Assembly (NCBI RefSeq): GCF_023053635.1
Contig: NC_086185.1
Location: forward strand, 7,907,001-7,971,000
DNA from: Elgaria multicarinata webbii
Lineage: Eukaryota; Chordata; Lepidosauria; Squamata; Anguidae
Direction of reading: 5' to 3'
Length of the DNA stretch: 64,000 nucleotides
The notes under the pieces were generated by a model that saw only the letters and a program-made list of their open reading frames with translations, had not been told where the DNA came from and searched no databases. The position numbers and the translations under genes are program-made. Positions 18,997 to 31,990 of this stretch are shown here, in pieces; position 1 is the first letter of the stretch; each line of letters opens with the position of its first letter.

Positions 18997-20788
18997 TCTC
19001 TGTTCTGTTTCTCCTGTTGTGCAGGCAGGATGAAGAAGCCATATAACATCATACGTCTGTGAATTTGGGAAGAACTTACCTTAGGGAAGATGGTGGGTGA
19101 GCTAGTGACAAAATTCTAGCTTGTGTCACTTGTTTATTATAATTAGACAGCAAGGATCAGGTTTTCTGAATTAAAGGATTTAAGGGAGAAGATCTGTGAT
19201 TAAAACCTTATTTTATATTGATAAGAAATAGGAAGATATTGACTAAGCGTTTTTGTTTTTTAAAAAGTGGTCTGAAGTTTTAAAAAATCGCAGAGTCTTG
19301 CTTTGTGGCAGAGGGGTGGGGAGGAGGAGGAGGAAGAGCAATAAACCTTCATCACTGTTTGTCCTAAAATGGTGTGACTCATTCCTAAATGGCCTGTATG
19401 ACCTAGAGAGCTGCCTTCTCGGCCCACCCTTCAAATTGCTGTTTGTTTTTTTTAAACTTTGGTCACATGTAGTTTTATTAGGCATCTTAAAGGCAACCTA
19501 ATGATTACCTTCACACTATACATGTTGAAACAGAAACTTTCTGGCTTTTGGAGCAAAATGGCGTTTTGGAGCAAAATGGCATTTGCTAGATTGAAGGCGA
19601 CTGCAAATACTCGTAGCATCAAGTCTCTGGACAGTTTAGGGTCACCAGTCTTTTTCCTGGCAAGGCTTCTGTGCCTTCAACAGTTGTGTGAATACCAAGA
19701 ATGTCAGCAGCTGGAACTGTATCTCCATACTGGGGAAACTTCCACCTAGATTTCTGCTTGTTAATCCATTGTTGAAGGTATAGGAGCCTTTTCGGGGTGG
19801 GGGGAATAGTACTTCAAAGGTGGTAAAAAGCCACCTGCTTGTTTGTGTTGCCTCTGACCCAATCACAGATCTAATACACAAATGTGGGAATGCGGACACT
19901 TGCCCAGAATGTGGTTTCTCTGAGCAGGTAGGGAGTGGAAATGTTGGTGTTTTACCATTACAGTGTCTATAGGAAATGCCTTAGTTTTGCAGGGCAAAGT
20001 CTCTTTCCACTCTCTTCCCCAAAATCTATAGGGGTAAGCATTATGGTGAGTTAACTGAAGTGGGAGACAAGCCATCAGGTATCGATAGTCTTTTATTTCT
20101 TTATTTTATGTATTGTATTTTTAATATGCCCAACAACCAGCGTTCCCTTTTTAAAGGCTGGGACTGCGGAAGGGATAGTTTAAGAAACAAATTGCCTGTT
20201 CAGAAATATCAGTGGTACAGTCTTCTCACTATTACCTCTTCAGACTACATGTGTACGGATTCTTGCATTTGATATCTCCCTATGTAGAAATAATAATAAC
20301 TTCTATATGTACATAGCTTCTACTTTAAACTAGAAGACCTTCTAACATGCTAGCTCCTTAACATGTAGGGAATGTCGGAACATTCAGACATGCCACGCCA
20401 CATGCTTAATCAAATCTCAGTGTCTAAGTAAAATTTATAGAGTGGTGGGGAGAGATTAAATTATGAAAATGAGGGGAACATATGCAAATTCAACAATTTT
20501 GCAAATCTCATACAGGTTGCAGAATTCTGTTCTAATTACTGGATTTGAGGTTGGTGTAGTGTGACCTTTCCTTTTCTTTTTTTTCCTGAGTGTGAGTTTG
20601 CACACTGTGTTGCTAGCCCTTGCTAATAATAAAGTAGCTCTTAAAATTTCCCATGCTTAAGGATGATTGAGTGGCAACGCAGAGAATCATAGGTATCTAC
20701 TTCAATGTGACTTTGGTGCTGCCTCACTGAATGTTGATTCTGACCATATTTAGTTGGGATGGTATATCATGGAGTCTTATTTGCGGGA
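18997..20788. other. No gene seen
   Basis: Contains a tandem gcgttttggagcaaaatggc-type duplication near 19548-19580 and otherwise unrecognised DNA. Confidence 0.45.
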
Positions 20789-20979
20789 AGGGCCGTAGCT
20801 CAGTGGTAGAGCACATATTTTGCTTGTGGAGGGTCTCAGATTCAATCCCTGGGATCTCCAGATAGGGTTGGGGAAGACTCCTGTTTGAAACCCTGGAGAA
20901 GTGCTGCCAGTCTGTGTACTCAATACTGAAGTTGATGGATTAATTATCAACCTGATTTAAGGCAGCTTCCTATGTTATC
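20789..20979 (+). mobile_element. tRNA-derived SINE with CR1-like tail, plus orientation
   Basis: The tRNA-like head gggccgtagctcagtggtag (A box) and agattcaatccctgg (B box) give way to a body ending ggcagcttcctatgtt. The 8-bp tail unit resembles CR1 tails. It is a SINE and not a functional tRNA: the cloverleaf 3' half is replaced. Confidence 0.78.
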
Positions 20980-22789
20980 CTTTTCTTCTGCCTTCTAACC
21001 TTTCCAAAACTCCCTTTTTAATGCCCTGCCTTTACTGTCTTAAGTGTCCACTATATCCCCATACTGCCTTATTTTGTATTTTTAATCATTGCAACTCCCT
21101 CACTTTGCTTCCTCATGTTCAACAGCTACTGAGTTAATGTGTGAGTGTTTTCTTGCCTGAAAAAGTCCTTCAGCAATATCACAGCTAGGCAGTTGGGATA
21201 TTTTCTGGGTGCTTTTACAAAGCTTTGCTTAGAAGAGCATGCTCTGCAAACTGTTTTATAAGATATCTCAAACTATGAAGATCAGAGACTGATCTTTTCC
21301 TGGGTTCTACTAAAAAACTAAAAATAAAAATCAAATAGCCAATGCTGGTTATCTAAGATGACTGCAGCTGCGTATATCTGTGCTTCTGATGCTAATATAT
21401 TATAAGATTCTAGAAAATGAGAAACAATGGTTCAATTTAGGTAAATAAATACATTTTAATCGGACACAAAAGGGAAGACCTGTGTTAAATAGCTCTGTGT
21501 CAAATAGTGTATGTAGGGATGGGATTGGGGGCTAGCACTTTTTTTTAGTAAATTCCACAGATGTATTTGAATGCATCTGAGAAATCCTCTTCTTTAAGAT
21601 AGGATGATCCTATTAGTTGGTGTGAATGCTCCTTAACATAGCTTATGTCAATGGAATACTTGAATCGATACCTTGGAATGTTCCATGTGCAGAATGCTTT
21701 TCATTCTCACAATAGCCGTGTTGACATTACTCCCAATTTAAAGATGAAGAGTTGCAGTTGAGAAAACAATATACCCATTTCTCCTCTTTATGTTATTTAC
21801 TGGGCAGTGGAAACCCAAGTACAAAATAAGAGAAGTTGTTTTCCTCCAGGCCAAGGTCCCGTCTCATGTTTCCATTGCAAACACAGAACTGCAGCCTGGA
21901 TGGAGAGGGGAAGGGTCCCATATCTGCCACTTCTGTGCTGGAAATTGCACTCTCCAAAATCTGCTTTGCCTCAGAGAAACTGTGCCTGAACTTGGAAGAT
22001 GCAGAGTAGAGGCAGGACATGTAGTTGCACTGTGAGACCACCTGCGTAAGTCTATGGTTGGCTATAAAGGGATCTGAATTCAGTTCAAAGTACAAGCCTG
22101 TATTTTGTCCACTGGACTACATTAGCAGCAGTAGTAGCTGCTTTTAATAGGGGCGTTAACATAGCATCACCTTGACATAAAATGATTGTAGGAGTTGCAC
22201 ACAGGCTAAGGGTTGTTTACACAGGGAGGAGTTAGAATACCACAAACAATGTTCTGCTGGTATTCTGTGTTTAAATATGAATGGGTTTATTTGCTGCCAC
22301 TGGAGACTTCTGGAGCCAATTAGATGCTGGAATAGGTGTTGATCTTGAGAGGTACCCTGTAATTGGTCTAGTTGAACTGTGAAAGAGCCACCTTACCTTG
22401 GACATTGGAATGGCTGCTTCAAGGCTATCATTTCCTCAGCACAAGCCGCCTCTGTTCAAGCCATACTGAGGTAGATGAAATGGGTTGGTAAATGATTAGT
22501 AACAAATTCTAACATTTTTAGAGGTCTCTAGGTTCATTGCAGCAACGTTTAGGTGCGGTTCTCTTGTGGTACCATCTGTGAACTACCAAATATGACCTGT
22601 TGCTGCTACTTTTCAAAGAATTGGAGGCACAGTCTGCTTATTTGGGTCTGTTTCCTTTGGTGTTATTCAGTGATTCTGAAGGGAGGATCTTAGGGATTTG
22701 TGAGCAAGCAGCTGGAAGATGTACCCTTGCTAATCCTGCCTACTGAAGGCCAGTGGAAGCATCTACATCAGTACAATAACAGTATTTTT
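20980..22789. other. No gene seen; possible MIR-like fragment at about 21670-21765
   Basis: The stretch near 21690-21765 (cattctcacaatagccgtgt, aaagatgaagagttgcagtt) resembles the core of MIR-type SINEs, weakly. The rest is unrecognised. Confidence 0.35.
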
Positions 22790-22868
22790 ATTTTATTTAC
22801 TTATTACATTTTTATACTGCCCAATAGCCAAGGCACTCTGGGCAGTTCACAATTAAAACCGTAAAGTA
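22790..22868 (-). mobile_element. L2-clade 3' end fragment, minus orientation
   Basis: atttttatactgcccaatag and gggcagttcacaattaaaac are the reverse of the L2-type terminal hairpin seen in plus orientation at 40830-40985. Confidence 0.6.
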
Positions 22869-23849
22869 TAGCAAAATAATCTACACTGCCTGTGCTGCCT
22901 CTTGATCCCAGATGGAGTCAACACATAGTCTGCCACTGTGGTTGGCAAATATGAGACAGGAATATAGAAGAGCTTTGCATCCCAGCCTGGAGAGTATCGA
23001 GTGCAAGGGTAGCAGGATGTCAGGGCATGTTCTGTGCAGTCAGTGACCAGGTGGAGGTCCTTGCTGCTTGACTTCCTGAGGAGCTCTGATCTCTCTGATG
23101 TCAGAAGGCCATAAAATGTTGTAGGAATACTTGTGTGATTCTTCAACTCGAAATGCCTTTTGCTCTTTGAAGAGGGGTAGAAATCCTGGCGACCTGCAAA
23201 CTGCATTACATTTGGGTGGGTGTACACCTGAAACTCTTATTGCTGTTTGTGTGAATGGCAGGGCACGCTTCTGAGACTGGTACTTTGCAGGTTACTTTCA
23301 GGCATTCAAGATGTGCACCCATCTTTAGGATGAAATGGTAATTGGAAGCACTTTCAAAAGTGCCTGCTCTGTAGCCCTTTCTCTCTCTCTCTTGCATTTC
23401 CTGACAACCACTTACGCTTTTGTTAACCATAGACTGTAATCCGGGATAGCTACCCATCTCCTGAGAGGATTGGTTGCTTGGAGCGCATTAGGGTTTGCAC
23501 CGTCTCCCTATAGCCTTTTGGGTACATTTCGTGGTATAGTTTTGATGATGCAAGTCCGAAATGGCTTGGCTCCTACATGCCTCCGGTATTTGTCACAATC
23601 GTTTATCCCATCACCACGTCCAAAAACAGAGAAGTGCCCATTGGCTGCCCTGCACTTTTCCTTACTTTAATGACTTAACAAAAGTTTGACTCTGTCCATC
23701 CCATGAAAGCATTGTAAGCTCTTTGTTTTGGACTGGCTTCTAGAGGTCAGGGATAAGTGGGTATAAGCAGGATAAAAGGCTGGTGTTTGGGACTTACTTA
23801 CTGTGTGTGCGAGTGTTTTATGTCACACTGTATTATCCACATGAGGCTT

Positions 23850-24010
23850 TTATTGTGCAACCACCCTGCCTCATTCACAGAATTTTACAAGGGGTCCAGA
23901 TACTGTTGTCGCCAATTAGTAGCTCTCCTGTGTTTTCCTACCACCACTTCCATCTTTTCTTTTCTTTTTCTTATCAGGAAAAGTCTGTTAATAAAGAAAA
24001 GATGGACCAT
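23850..24010. repeat. Unclassified dispersed repeat, copy 1
   Basis: Shares accctgcctcattcacagaa and following sequence with 40485-40640 (accctgccttattcacagaa, then ggtccaga and agtctgtta/agtttgtta). Likely a LINE fragment; the family was not identified. Confidence 0.5.
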
Positions 24011-24073
24011 CTGCACAGTGCTTTTTGATTGATAGTGCTAGGAGCCCTCTGTCCTGAAGCACCCCTAGTCTAT

Positions 24074-24296
24074 GGGCTCATCTACACCAAGAAGGATATT
24101 CCACCATGAAAGCGGTATATAAAAGGCAGGAGCCACACTACTGCTTTATAGTGGTACTGAAGTGCACTGACCTCTGTTGGGGCCCATTGAGACATACTAT
24201 ATACCACTCTCATACTGCTATATGCTGCTTGGTGTGGCTCCTGCCTTTTATATACCGTTTTCATAGTGGAATATCCTGCTTGGTGTAGATGAGCCC
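24074..24296. mobile_element. Palindromic MITE, family C copy 2, about 67-bp inverted arms
   Basis: Starts GGGCTCATCTACACCAAG and ends CTTGGTGTAGATGAGCCC. The arms stay complementary for about 67 bp each, through ggatattccacc and tatataaaaggcaggagcca, with few mismatches. Central spacer includes ctgttggggcccattgagac. No coding capacity. Confidence 0.8.
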
Positions 24297-26167
24297 TTTA
24301 TCTCAGACCAGTGCGATTCCAGGAGTCAAATTTGAATTAACTCTTAAACATAAGTTAGGGTATAGATACAAATGCTGCTGAGAATAGGCTGGGCTTACAT
24401 GCTTCCTCTATCAACAGAAGATGTGGTGTCTTGTGCCTTTCCACTCCTAGTGAACATGTTGTGCAAGGAATCTATATCCCCTAGGAAGAAGTGGTGAAGT
24501 GTTTCTTGCCCCACTTGGTGCATTGGCTTCCTGGCCAGGAAGCAGAACGCAGGCAAGAAGGAAGTTTCCCTATTCCATTGGCTTATTGCATCAGTGTCAC
24601 TTTGAAGGCACACCATCAGAAATGACGCTTGCGTCTTTGTGACAAAATGAGTGGGCTCCAAGACAGTTAGCTGTACCTTGAGAAATCTGTCCATTTATTG
24701 TTAGTATAAAAAGAATCCACTGCTTAGTAACCAGTATTCCTGTTCGTATATATGTTAGAATAAAAATATTTGATATTAGAATATTAATCAGTCTGTTCTT
24801 TCTGAAGGAGGATGTGCGAATGCAATTTCTGTGTAGGTACATGCTTGCCCCTTAGGCAAGTACCTCTGATTGGACTACATACCCTCAGAGCCATAGTAGC
24901 TTTTCACGTGCTCTCCCATGCAGATTCAAGGGTCTCCTAGGGAAAACTTGTGTGCCAACGCAAAGGGATGGAGTGGAGGAAGAGCTGACATTTTTTTGGA
25001 TTCTCAGTTTTTGTTTTTCTTTGCGGGAAGGGGCACAAAAAGACCTATAAGAGTGGTTACTTGATGTAAACCACTGGAGATTTATTGTAGGTGCGATGAG
25101 TAATAACTTTTACCTTGCTTTCTACAAGCCAAACTGAAAGGCATTTTTGCTTCTCCAACTCCAAGTAAGTTCAAGGAGACCTGTGTTAGCAGTCCAGACT
25201 TCAGAGACCTGTTCTAAAATCCATTTTTATGGAGATAGTAGCGGCACACGTCCCTCCTTCTCCTCTCCCCACCCCATCCCCACCCCCGGTGGCCAGCATG
25301 ATCCTATTCCTGGCTATAGATCATGCAACAGTACCAGAAACTTGTGTTTCAGCAATAAAAACTGGCAGGAGGCCCTTTCCTATAGCGCAAGAACCCTGTT
25401 GCAAATTCTCCTTTGCATGACATGCCTATGCTGTAGAAGGGCTTTTTGCTAGCACAGAGGAACAGACTGTTCATAGCCCCAGAACAAAGCAACACTGCCT
25501 TTGTTCAGATGTAATTTATCTCTAAAGTTTGATTTGATATCCTTGTTTGTAGAGATTGCTTAAACCAGTTTCTCCATTTTAGATATGACGGGAAACGTTG
25601 GTTTAACAAACCCCAGAAATATTCAATTAAGGAACATGAGAAAAGGGAGCATACTTATTGCTTGTTCCTGGTCTGGGATGGTTGTATTTTAATTGAGCCT
25701 ATGACAGCTTGCACTGGTCCTGGGAGGATCTCTGAGTCCCATCCTGTGTTGACTGTTGAACTAGAGTTTATAAAGATGTTAAATGACTGAAGCTTATTAA
25801 AACTATTCTTGCCTTCTGTATGACCAGTTACTTCATGGCATGACCATCCTGCTGTAGGGGGCATTATGTTACCACGTGTGATGGTGCACAGGCTAAACCT
25901 CTGTCTTGCATCCCCCAAACTCAGCAATTCAAGAACTACTACAGGCTCAGACTTCCCAGTCCATGTACACTTTGACTGTGTGGCTTTTGCTGAATATGTG
26001 AACATTGATCTTGACGCTTCTGTTTTTGTAATGATAAACTAAATCCATTAGAGGCTGGTGTAGGAGTGAAGAGTCTAGTTAAATAAATATGTAGATGAAT
26101 GGGTCAGGTAAAAAAAATACTGGGATGCTAGAAAGAGAGCACCAGTATGAAGCTAGTAATCCTGCAG
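24297..26167. other. No gene seen
   Basis: Unrecognised DNA with scattered short open frames lacking domains or splice support. Confidence 0.45.
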
Positions 26168-26250
26168 CCCAGTTCTAAGCATCTTTACTTGGAAATAAGT
26201 TCCACTGGGTACATGCTTTCATAGAAGTGTGCTTAGGAATGCAATTTTAG
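26168..26250. repeat. Short dispersed repeat (family S)
   Basis: cttggaaataagttccactg and gtgtgcttaggaatgcaatt match the family S pattern. Confidence 0.5.
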
Positions 26251-26500
26251 TAACCAAAGTTTAATTGCATTTTTTTATTTCTTTACCGGAAAAATGCCCA
26301 CAATGGTGGATGAAAAGTTTGTCCAGGGAGTGCAATATGCCTTGTGTATGATCCTTATCCGAGAAGGATGGGCTGCCTGGTGTCATCGATGAGGGGCAGC
26401 TGTATGGTTCTCTTGGTTATTTGAAATTATTGTGTACTTCTATAGCTGTATGCTTTTCTATGGATGTATTTGTCATGGCCTTCAGCTAGCACAATAAACT

Positions 26501-26525
26501 GATGAGGATGAGGATGAGGATGAGG
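26501..26525. repeat. (GATGAG)n microsatellite
   Basis: Four hexamer units. Confidence 0.9.
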
Positions 26526-28882
26526 GGTAGCTAGACCTGCTCACTATCTCCAGTGATTCCAGCTATTGAAACTTATTCTGCCTGCGGAGCCATTTGCTGG
26601 GGTTCTGATTCTTGGTTACTAGAAATGTTAGGAGAAGTGGGAAATACTTTTATTTGCTCACAACCTTTGACATCTAGCAATCAGAGTGCGGATTTTACAC
26701 CCAGAGCAAGAAAAGCCAATCAAGGGTCTGAAATAAGACTTTAACTGATTTGCTACCTTGCAACAGTTTATAGAGTGGATGACAGGGCTTTGGCTAAACA
26801 AAGTGTTTTGCTACCTTCTGTCTATAGCAGTTATTTATGGTAAACATACTTAAACCATTAAAGAATTGATGCACAGGGCAGTGAATCTGGCGTATAATGA
26901 ATATTCTCAAAAGTTCTGTGAGGAAGTACGGTAGAAAATAAAGAGTTGGCATTTATATTGACTGTAGGTAATGGCCATTTTAGATAAACAAGTTATTGGG
27001 GGAAAATAAAGGAGGGATGAACCGAATTCGTTCCCATTAAGTTTGAACTACTTTCCTTTGATCTGTTATTTGCCAAGTATGTAAGGAACTCGCATCTCAA
27101 AGGGGTAAGGGAACAACTGTCTCCAAGTTCTTAGAAACAATCTATAGTGTTTCTGTGTGGGCACTTCATGCCCTTGAGCGGCAAATCTAGCCTTCAGGAT
27201 ATATGCAAAGAGCTTCAGAGGCACTCTTCAGCAGAAGGACAAACTTATTAAATACTTTGACTGCACAGATAATGTTGCCTTGATTCAAAGAAATCCATGG
27301 AGGAATCTGTTTCTATGCTAGCTGTTCCTCCTACCAATGCCACAAAGTTTTGGGGCTTTGGTACACACAATTTGTAGCTGAATTAATGAACAAGCAACCT
27401 GAAGCAGCAGGCATTGTGTTATAGGTAAGGGTGCATCATTTGGGAAATTTGGGGTCAGTGCACAAAATACAGTCACCTAAAGGGAGACCACTTTAGGTTC
27501 CTGTGTCACATGCTAAGTTATTGTGCCACATCCCTCCCAACAGAATTGGGCAGTTTTCTGTTTGCCACTCTTTTTCCATTTGGAGTATCTTGAAGAAAAT
27601 AATCTAATCTTTGAGCTGCTTAATGTGAACAATTCGACACTTGGGGCAATTTAAGGCAACTTCCATGTGATTCTCTCTCCACACCATCACCCCCACTAAA
27701 AAGAAAAGAAAAAAGTCACATTAACCAAACAATCATTTGGTTGTCTCAGTATGGAATGTTCAAAGTCGCCTGAATTCCTAACATGTTTGTTGGCTCAAGT
27801 GAAATTTTTTGGGAGAAACTTGGGAAACTGAATTGCCCCTCTTAAGGGACAATGGCATGTTTTCAAAGTTGTTTATAAACCAGGCCACAGCCGTAATTAT
27901 ATTGGGGAAGCAAGGACTGCACATTGACCCTTGGGTTGCCTTTTGTGGAATGCATCTGTATAAAGCCCGCTGGTATAGTAAGACTGTGTATATTGCTGTG
28001 ATCTGAAGCATACTTGATAAGGTCCCAGTTGGTTAGACAACATTCCAGAGACAATGAGGTATCCATGAAAGGTTCCAGTTTCTCAGTCTTGACCACCATG
28101 CGCTGGATGTGGTGAACAGCCATGTGGGCTACCCTAGGGGAAACAACATTTTCAGGGCAATTCTATTGCTGGCTCCTATGTAGCGGAGATTGTACAGCTT
28201 ACAGTGGGTGCATCAGAGAAGAAACCCACCAAAATGTCAGGTGACTATGAAGTGCACACTATAAAATTGCTCCATTGTAAATTCTTCTCCTTCTGGAGTT
28301 TCATAATCTGTAAAATGTTCTTGGAAATATATGAATGTGGCAGAGTTAGGCTACGATTCTCCTAGAAATAATTTTAGAGAAGAAGCATCTTTCTTCCCCA
28401 TTTCGCTTGCACTAAAATATTTTTGTTCTTCTCCTAGACTGATGGCATTGCCATGGAAACCATTGTGAGAAGAGCAGGATTTCCAGCTGGTATCTCCATA
28501 ACTGTGTGGTGCTTTTGGAAGCAGAGCCCATCTCCAGCCAACTCTGTTCACTTCCACCAGCACAGACACAGACGTGCATCATTGGAATGATTTTTCATCG
28601 AGTGGTGGTTGAGTCTACAGTTGTGCTAATCCGAATGAACTTTTGTCATAAATGAGTTTTGCAGATGGAGGTTTCTCTCCCCCCCCCCTTCCCCCCTTTA
28701 GCATATCTTTCTGGGAGACAATGTGAAAGCTGGAGTAGAAATGATAACTTCCTGTGCTACTTCTACACTTTCCCCATCAGTTTCTGTTCTGAGAAGTCAC
28801 TTGGTGTCTGAGAATCTACCTAATGGGTTTTGCTTTTCTAGTACTTGAAGTGATTGCTTAAATGTTTTATAAATGATTTAGA
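26526..28882. other. No gene seen
   Basis: Unrecognised, moderately AT-rich DNA. Poly-C run near 28679-28696. Confidence 0.45.
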
Positions 28883-28921
<39 letters not shown>

Positions 28922-28931
28922 ATTATTATTT
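28883..28931. repeat. (TTA)n microsatellite
   Basis: About 16 units with one interruption near the end. Confidence 0.95.
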
Positions 28932-28978
28932 TGGCATTTAAAACCCGTTTTGAGGGGATGGGAACAACAGGCTAAGAC

Positions 28979-29040
28979 TATGATCCTAAGCATACTTATT
29001 TGTAAGTCTCATTGAAATCAGTGGGTCATATTTTCAAGAC
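28979..29040. repeat. Short dispersed repeat (family S)
   Basis: atgatcctaagcatacttat then aagtctcattgaaatcagtg, reverse-order match to the family S pattern. Confidence 0.5.
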
Positions 29041-29495
29041 TTAAGGCCTGCAGCCAAGGTTTTGGAAAGTAAAATTCCAACATACACACACACACACAGA
29101 GCCCTTCCCACCTCGTGCTCCCTAATAAGTAGATTCTGGGAGAATCTCTCTCTCCTGTCTCGCCCTGCGCATGCTCTTTCTGTTGCCTGTCTGTTTCTCT
29201 TGGCATGCACCGTAAGAGGCTATTGTTTGCCTTCACTTGCCTCATGCTCTGGCCAGGACAAAGAAAGGAGGAGGAGAAGTCCCTGCCTCTCTTTACCCTC
29301 CTACCTCCAACTCTGGTCCTCATCATCTGTGACTACATTTAGCGCTTGTTCTGCCAGCGGCCACTGCTGGAGCAAACAGCAAAGAGAGCTGCAGTTGCTC
29401 TGAGGACCAGGTAGATTGCAGAGTGGGATATGGGTAGGGATGCAGCAGGGCTTCTAGTCCTCTTTCCTTCTTACAGAAAGGGAAAGCGGCAAGTG

Positions 29496-29590
29496 AAAGT
29501 CATGATCCTGCACACAGTTACATGACAGCAAGCACCATTCAACTCATTGGGACTTACTCACAGGTAAAATGTGCATAGGATCGGGCTGTA
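29496..29590. repeat. Short dispersed repeat (family S)
   Basis: caccattcaactcattggga then ttactcacaggtaaaatgtg and ataggatcg. Confidence 0.55.
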
Positions 29591-30859
29591 ACCAAGTGTC
29601 CTGTCTTTCTCTCACGCACTGCTCCTCTCTGGCTCCCTCCTCCTGGGCTGATGCACGCGCAAGTTGTGGTAAAACTTCACAGCCACATGAGCAATACGCT
29701 ATGAGGGAGAGAAACGGTACTTAAGCGAGACCTCTCTCCTCTTTGTTTTGTTTAATTTCACTTTATGGTACAAGAGATTTGTGGATGCTCTATCTTTTAT
29801 TTTTGTACAATCCTACGTCCTCTTTAAGTGTAAGATGGTTAAGAATATCTGGAATGTAAAGGTAGAACTGAAGAATTGGATATATCTTGATTATAGTTTA
29901 AAAAATTATCTGACATCTCCCTGTATAGTTACTTCTATTGATTTATAAATTTTGGATAAGTGGGGAGTTGATTTTTTATAAGTTCAAATGGAAAAAATAA
30001 TAATTGCAGACTCTGCAACTGTATATTTACCCTTGCAGTACAATGTTGATGTGCTGTAGAGCTTTTATAGAGAGAATCCCTTAATCTTAAACTTTGGTAA
30101 AAGATTTCTTTTATTTGGAGCCACTTTTTTTTCAAACTTAGGCAAAGCATTACTAATACTGTCCTATTATTATGCCTAATATGGGGGAATGGAAGACATT
30201 TTCTTACTAGGGGTATTGTTTAAAATTGGAAATTGAAAATCGTAGTCAGAAAGAAGCCAGGTGCCTCATTTCGTAGGCTTATGTCATTAAAGAGCATGAC
30301 GCTAGTTATTGGTACCGACACTAGTTGTAGGTACATATAGTATATACTAATAATTAGAAGCACTGATAATTGAAAGGGTTGAAAGCAGTACACAAATCCT
30401 CAGGCACCACACAGCTGGTACTCCTCTACATTGTATATTGTACAAGTATTGAGTAAGGGTTGCCTCACCTTGTGACATCTGACCTTTTCAAAATACTAGA
30501 CCAGTTTGTATAACAAATTAGACCCTGCTGTCAGTTTTGATGTTCATTACTGTATACTGGAATCTATTTTGGTTAGACTTAATAGACATGTCACAAAATG
30601 ATATAGGTAACTTTTGGCAAATGTAGCTGGCATCCATAAGATTATGCGGAACCCAGTAATCAGAAAGAAAGAAAGAAAGAAAAAATGCTGCAGGGTTTAA
30701 AAGCACAGATGAGTTTCTGAATCTAGAAAAGCAAGGTTTTCAAGAGTACAGTTAACTAGTTGCTGCTAAACAGATTTTAACTTAAAAACATGACCACTTT
30801 TCTAGACCACAATACTGTCTTGCCATGTGCGTTTTGTTTGGACTCTGTAAATTAACAAT

Positions 30860-31620
30860 GCAATAGGTACTGCCTTTTTTAAAAAAAGGTTTACATCTTT
30901 TTATTTAAAAAAAAAAGAAATTTGGGTGATAGTTCAAAAGATGAATTGTGAAAAAGGTTTAACAAATGTTACATTCTTTACATATTAGATCGTGAGGCTG
31001 CCATGGTACAATATACAGCACTGATTTTTACAAATGCTGAATGAATAAGCAAATGGGTAACCTCAACTCTACTGGTACAAATACTAACAGGTACAGCATA
31101 ATAAATATGCAATCTTTTTTGTCTTAGTTTACAGCAACTAACTTATTCAGTATTGTGCTGGAAGACCATTTTCCAACTATGTAAAACATATCACTATGTG
31201 GGCAAACTTCCAGCCACCCGTTTTATGCTGCTGTATAGTACAGAAAAACCAATGATGGAACAATGTTTGTCCTGTAAATTTTAATTTGATATTGGACAGT
31301 TATTGTCTGTACAAACTAAAACATATATGGTTGAAACTGTTCATTATATTTGCTATTTCTGCTTCACTGATCTGTTTAAAAGTTTGAGCTGATTGATCCG
31401 GCTTTGTCTTCCATTGTAAATATTGTTACATTGTTTTTCATGGTAAAATGCAACACATTTGCAATTTTGGGAGACTGGCTTAAAGCGCTGTATAGTGTTT
31501 ATATTTATCTGAATTGGCTTTCCATAGAGCTACTTGCAGTAAATGTGTTCATGGTAGTGTTGTGTGGTTGAGTCTTTATTTAAAATGGCTTGCTAAAGTA
31601 GTTGCTTTTTTTTTTTAAAA
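30860..31620 (+). other. AT-rich unique block, possible distal 3' UTR exon of IRS4 (speculative)
   Basis: Dense in short A/T runs (tgtaaatattgttacattg, aaactaaaacatatatgg) and without recognisable transposons, in contrast to its surroundings. Vertebrate IRS1 and IRS2 keep a long 3' UTR in a separate downstream exon, so an IRS4 3' UTR exon about 18 kb downstream is conceivable. No convincing splice acceptor or poly(A) site could be fixed. Confidence 0.2.
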
Positions 31621-31805
31621 AAAAAGTACATTCCCTTAACTGTAAGAGTGGGTTTAAGTTTAAGCATGCTTCTTCATACGCAAATCTCTTGTAACCCGTC
31701 AGCCAAAAACTATTATGGCTCATTTTAAATACTGTAGGAATACTTAGGGTGGCTTAAAGCATTTGTTAGCCAACGACACTGGTTAATAGCTGTGGATTTT
31801 TTTAA

Positions 31806-31990
31806 TTTATTTGTTTGTTGTTTCTCTGGGAGGTTCACAAAAATTAAAACCATTCAAAGTATAAAACAAACAGTATAAAAACATGATATAAAATACAATA
31901 TAAAAGCACAACCAGGATGAAATCATCAGCAGTGCAGAAATACAAATTTAAAATAGCAAAGTTAAAATTAAATTCATGTGAAAATCTGTC
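31806..31990 (-). mobile_element. L2-clade LINE 3' fragment, minus orientation
   Basis: Shares aaaattaaaaccattcaaag, acatgatataaaatacaata and cagcagtgcagaaatacaaa with 37441-37830. Confidence 0.7.

Noticed and set aside
20789-20979. Functional tRNA gene (A and B box visible)
   Set aside because: No paired acceptor stem and the 3' half diverges into a SINE body with repeated tail; two other copies are in the window.
29062-29403. 113-aa open frame near a CA run
   Set aside because: No domain, no splice or promoter context; Ser/Leu-rich by composition.
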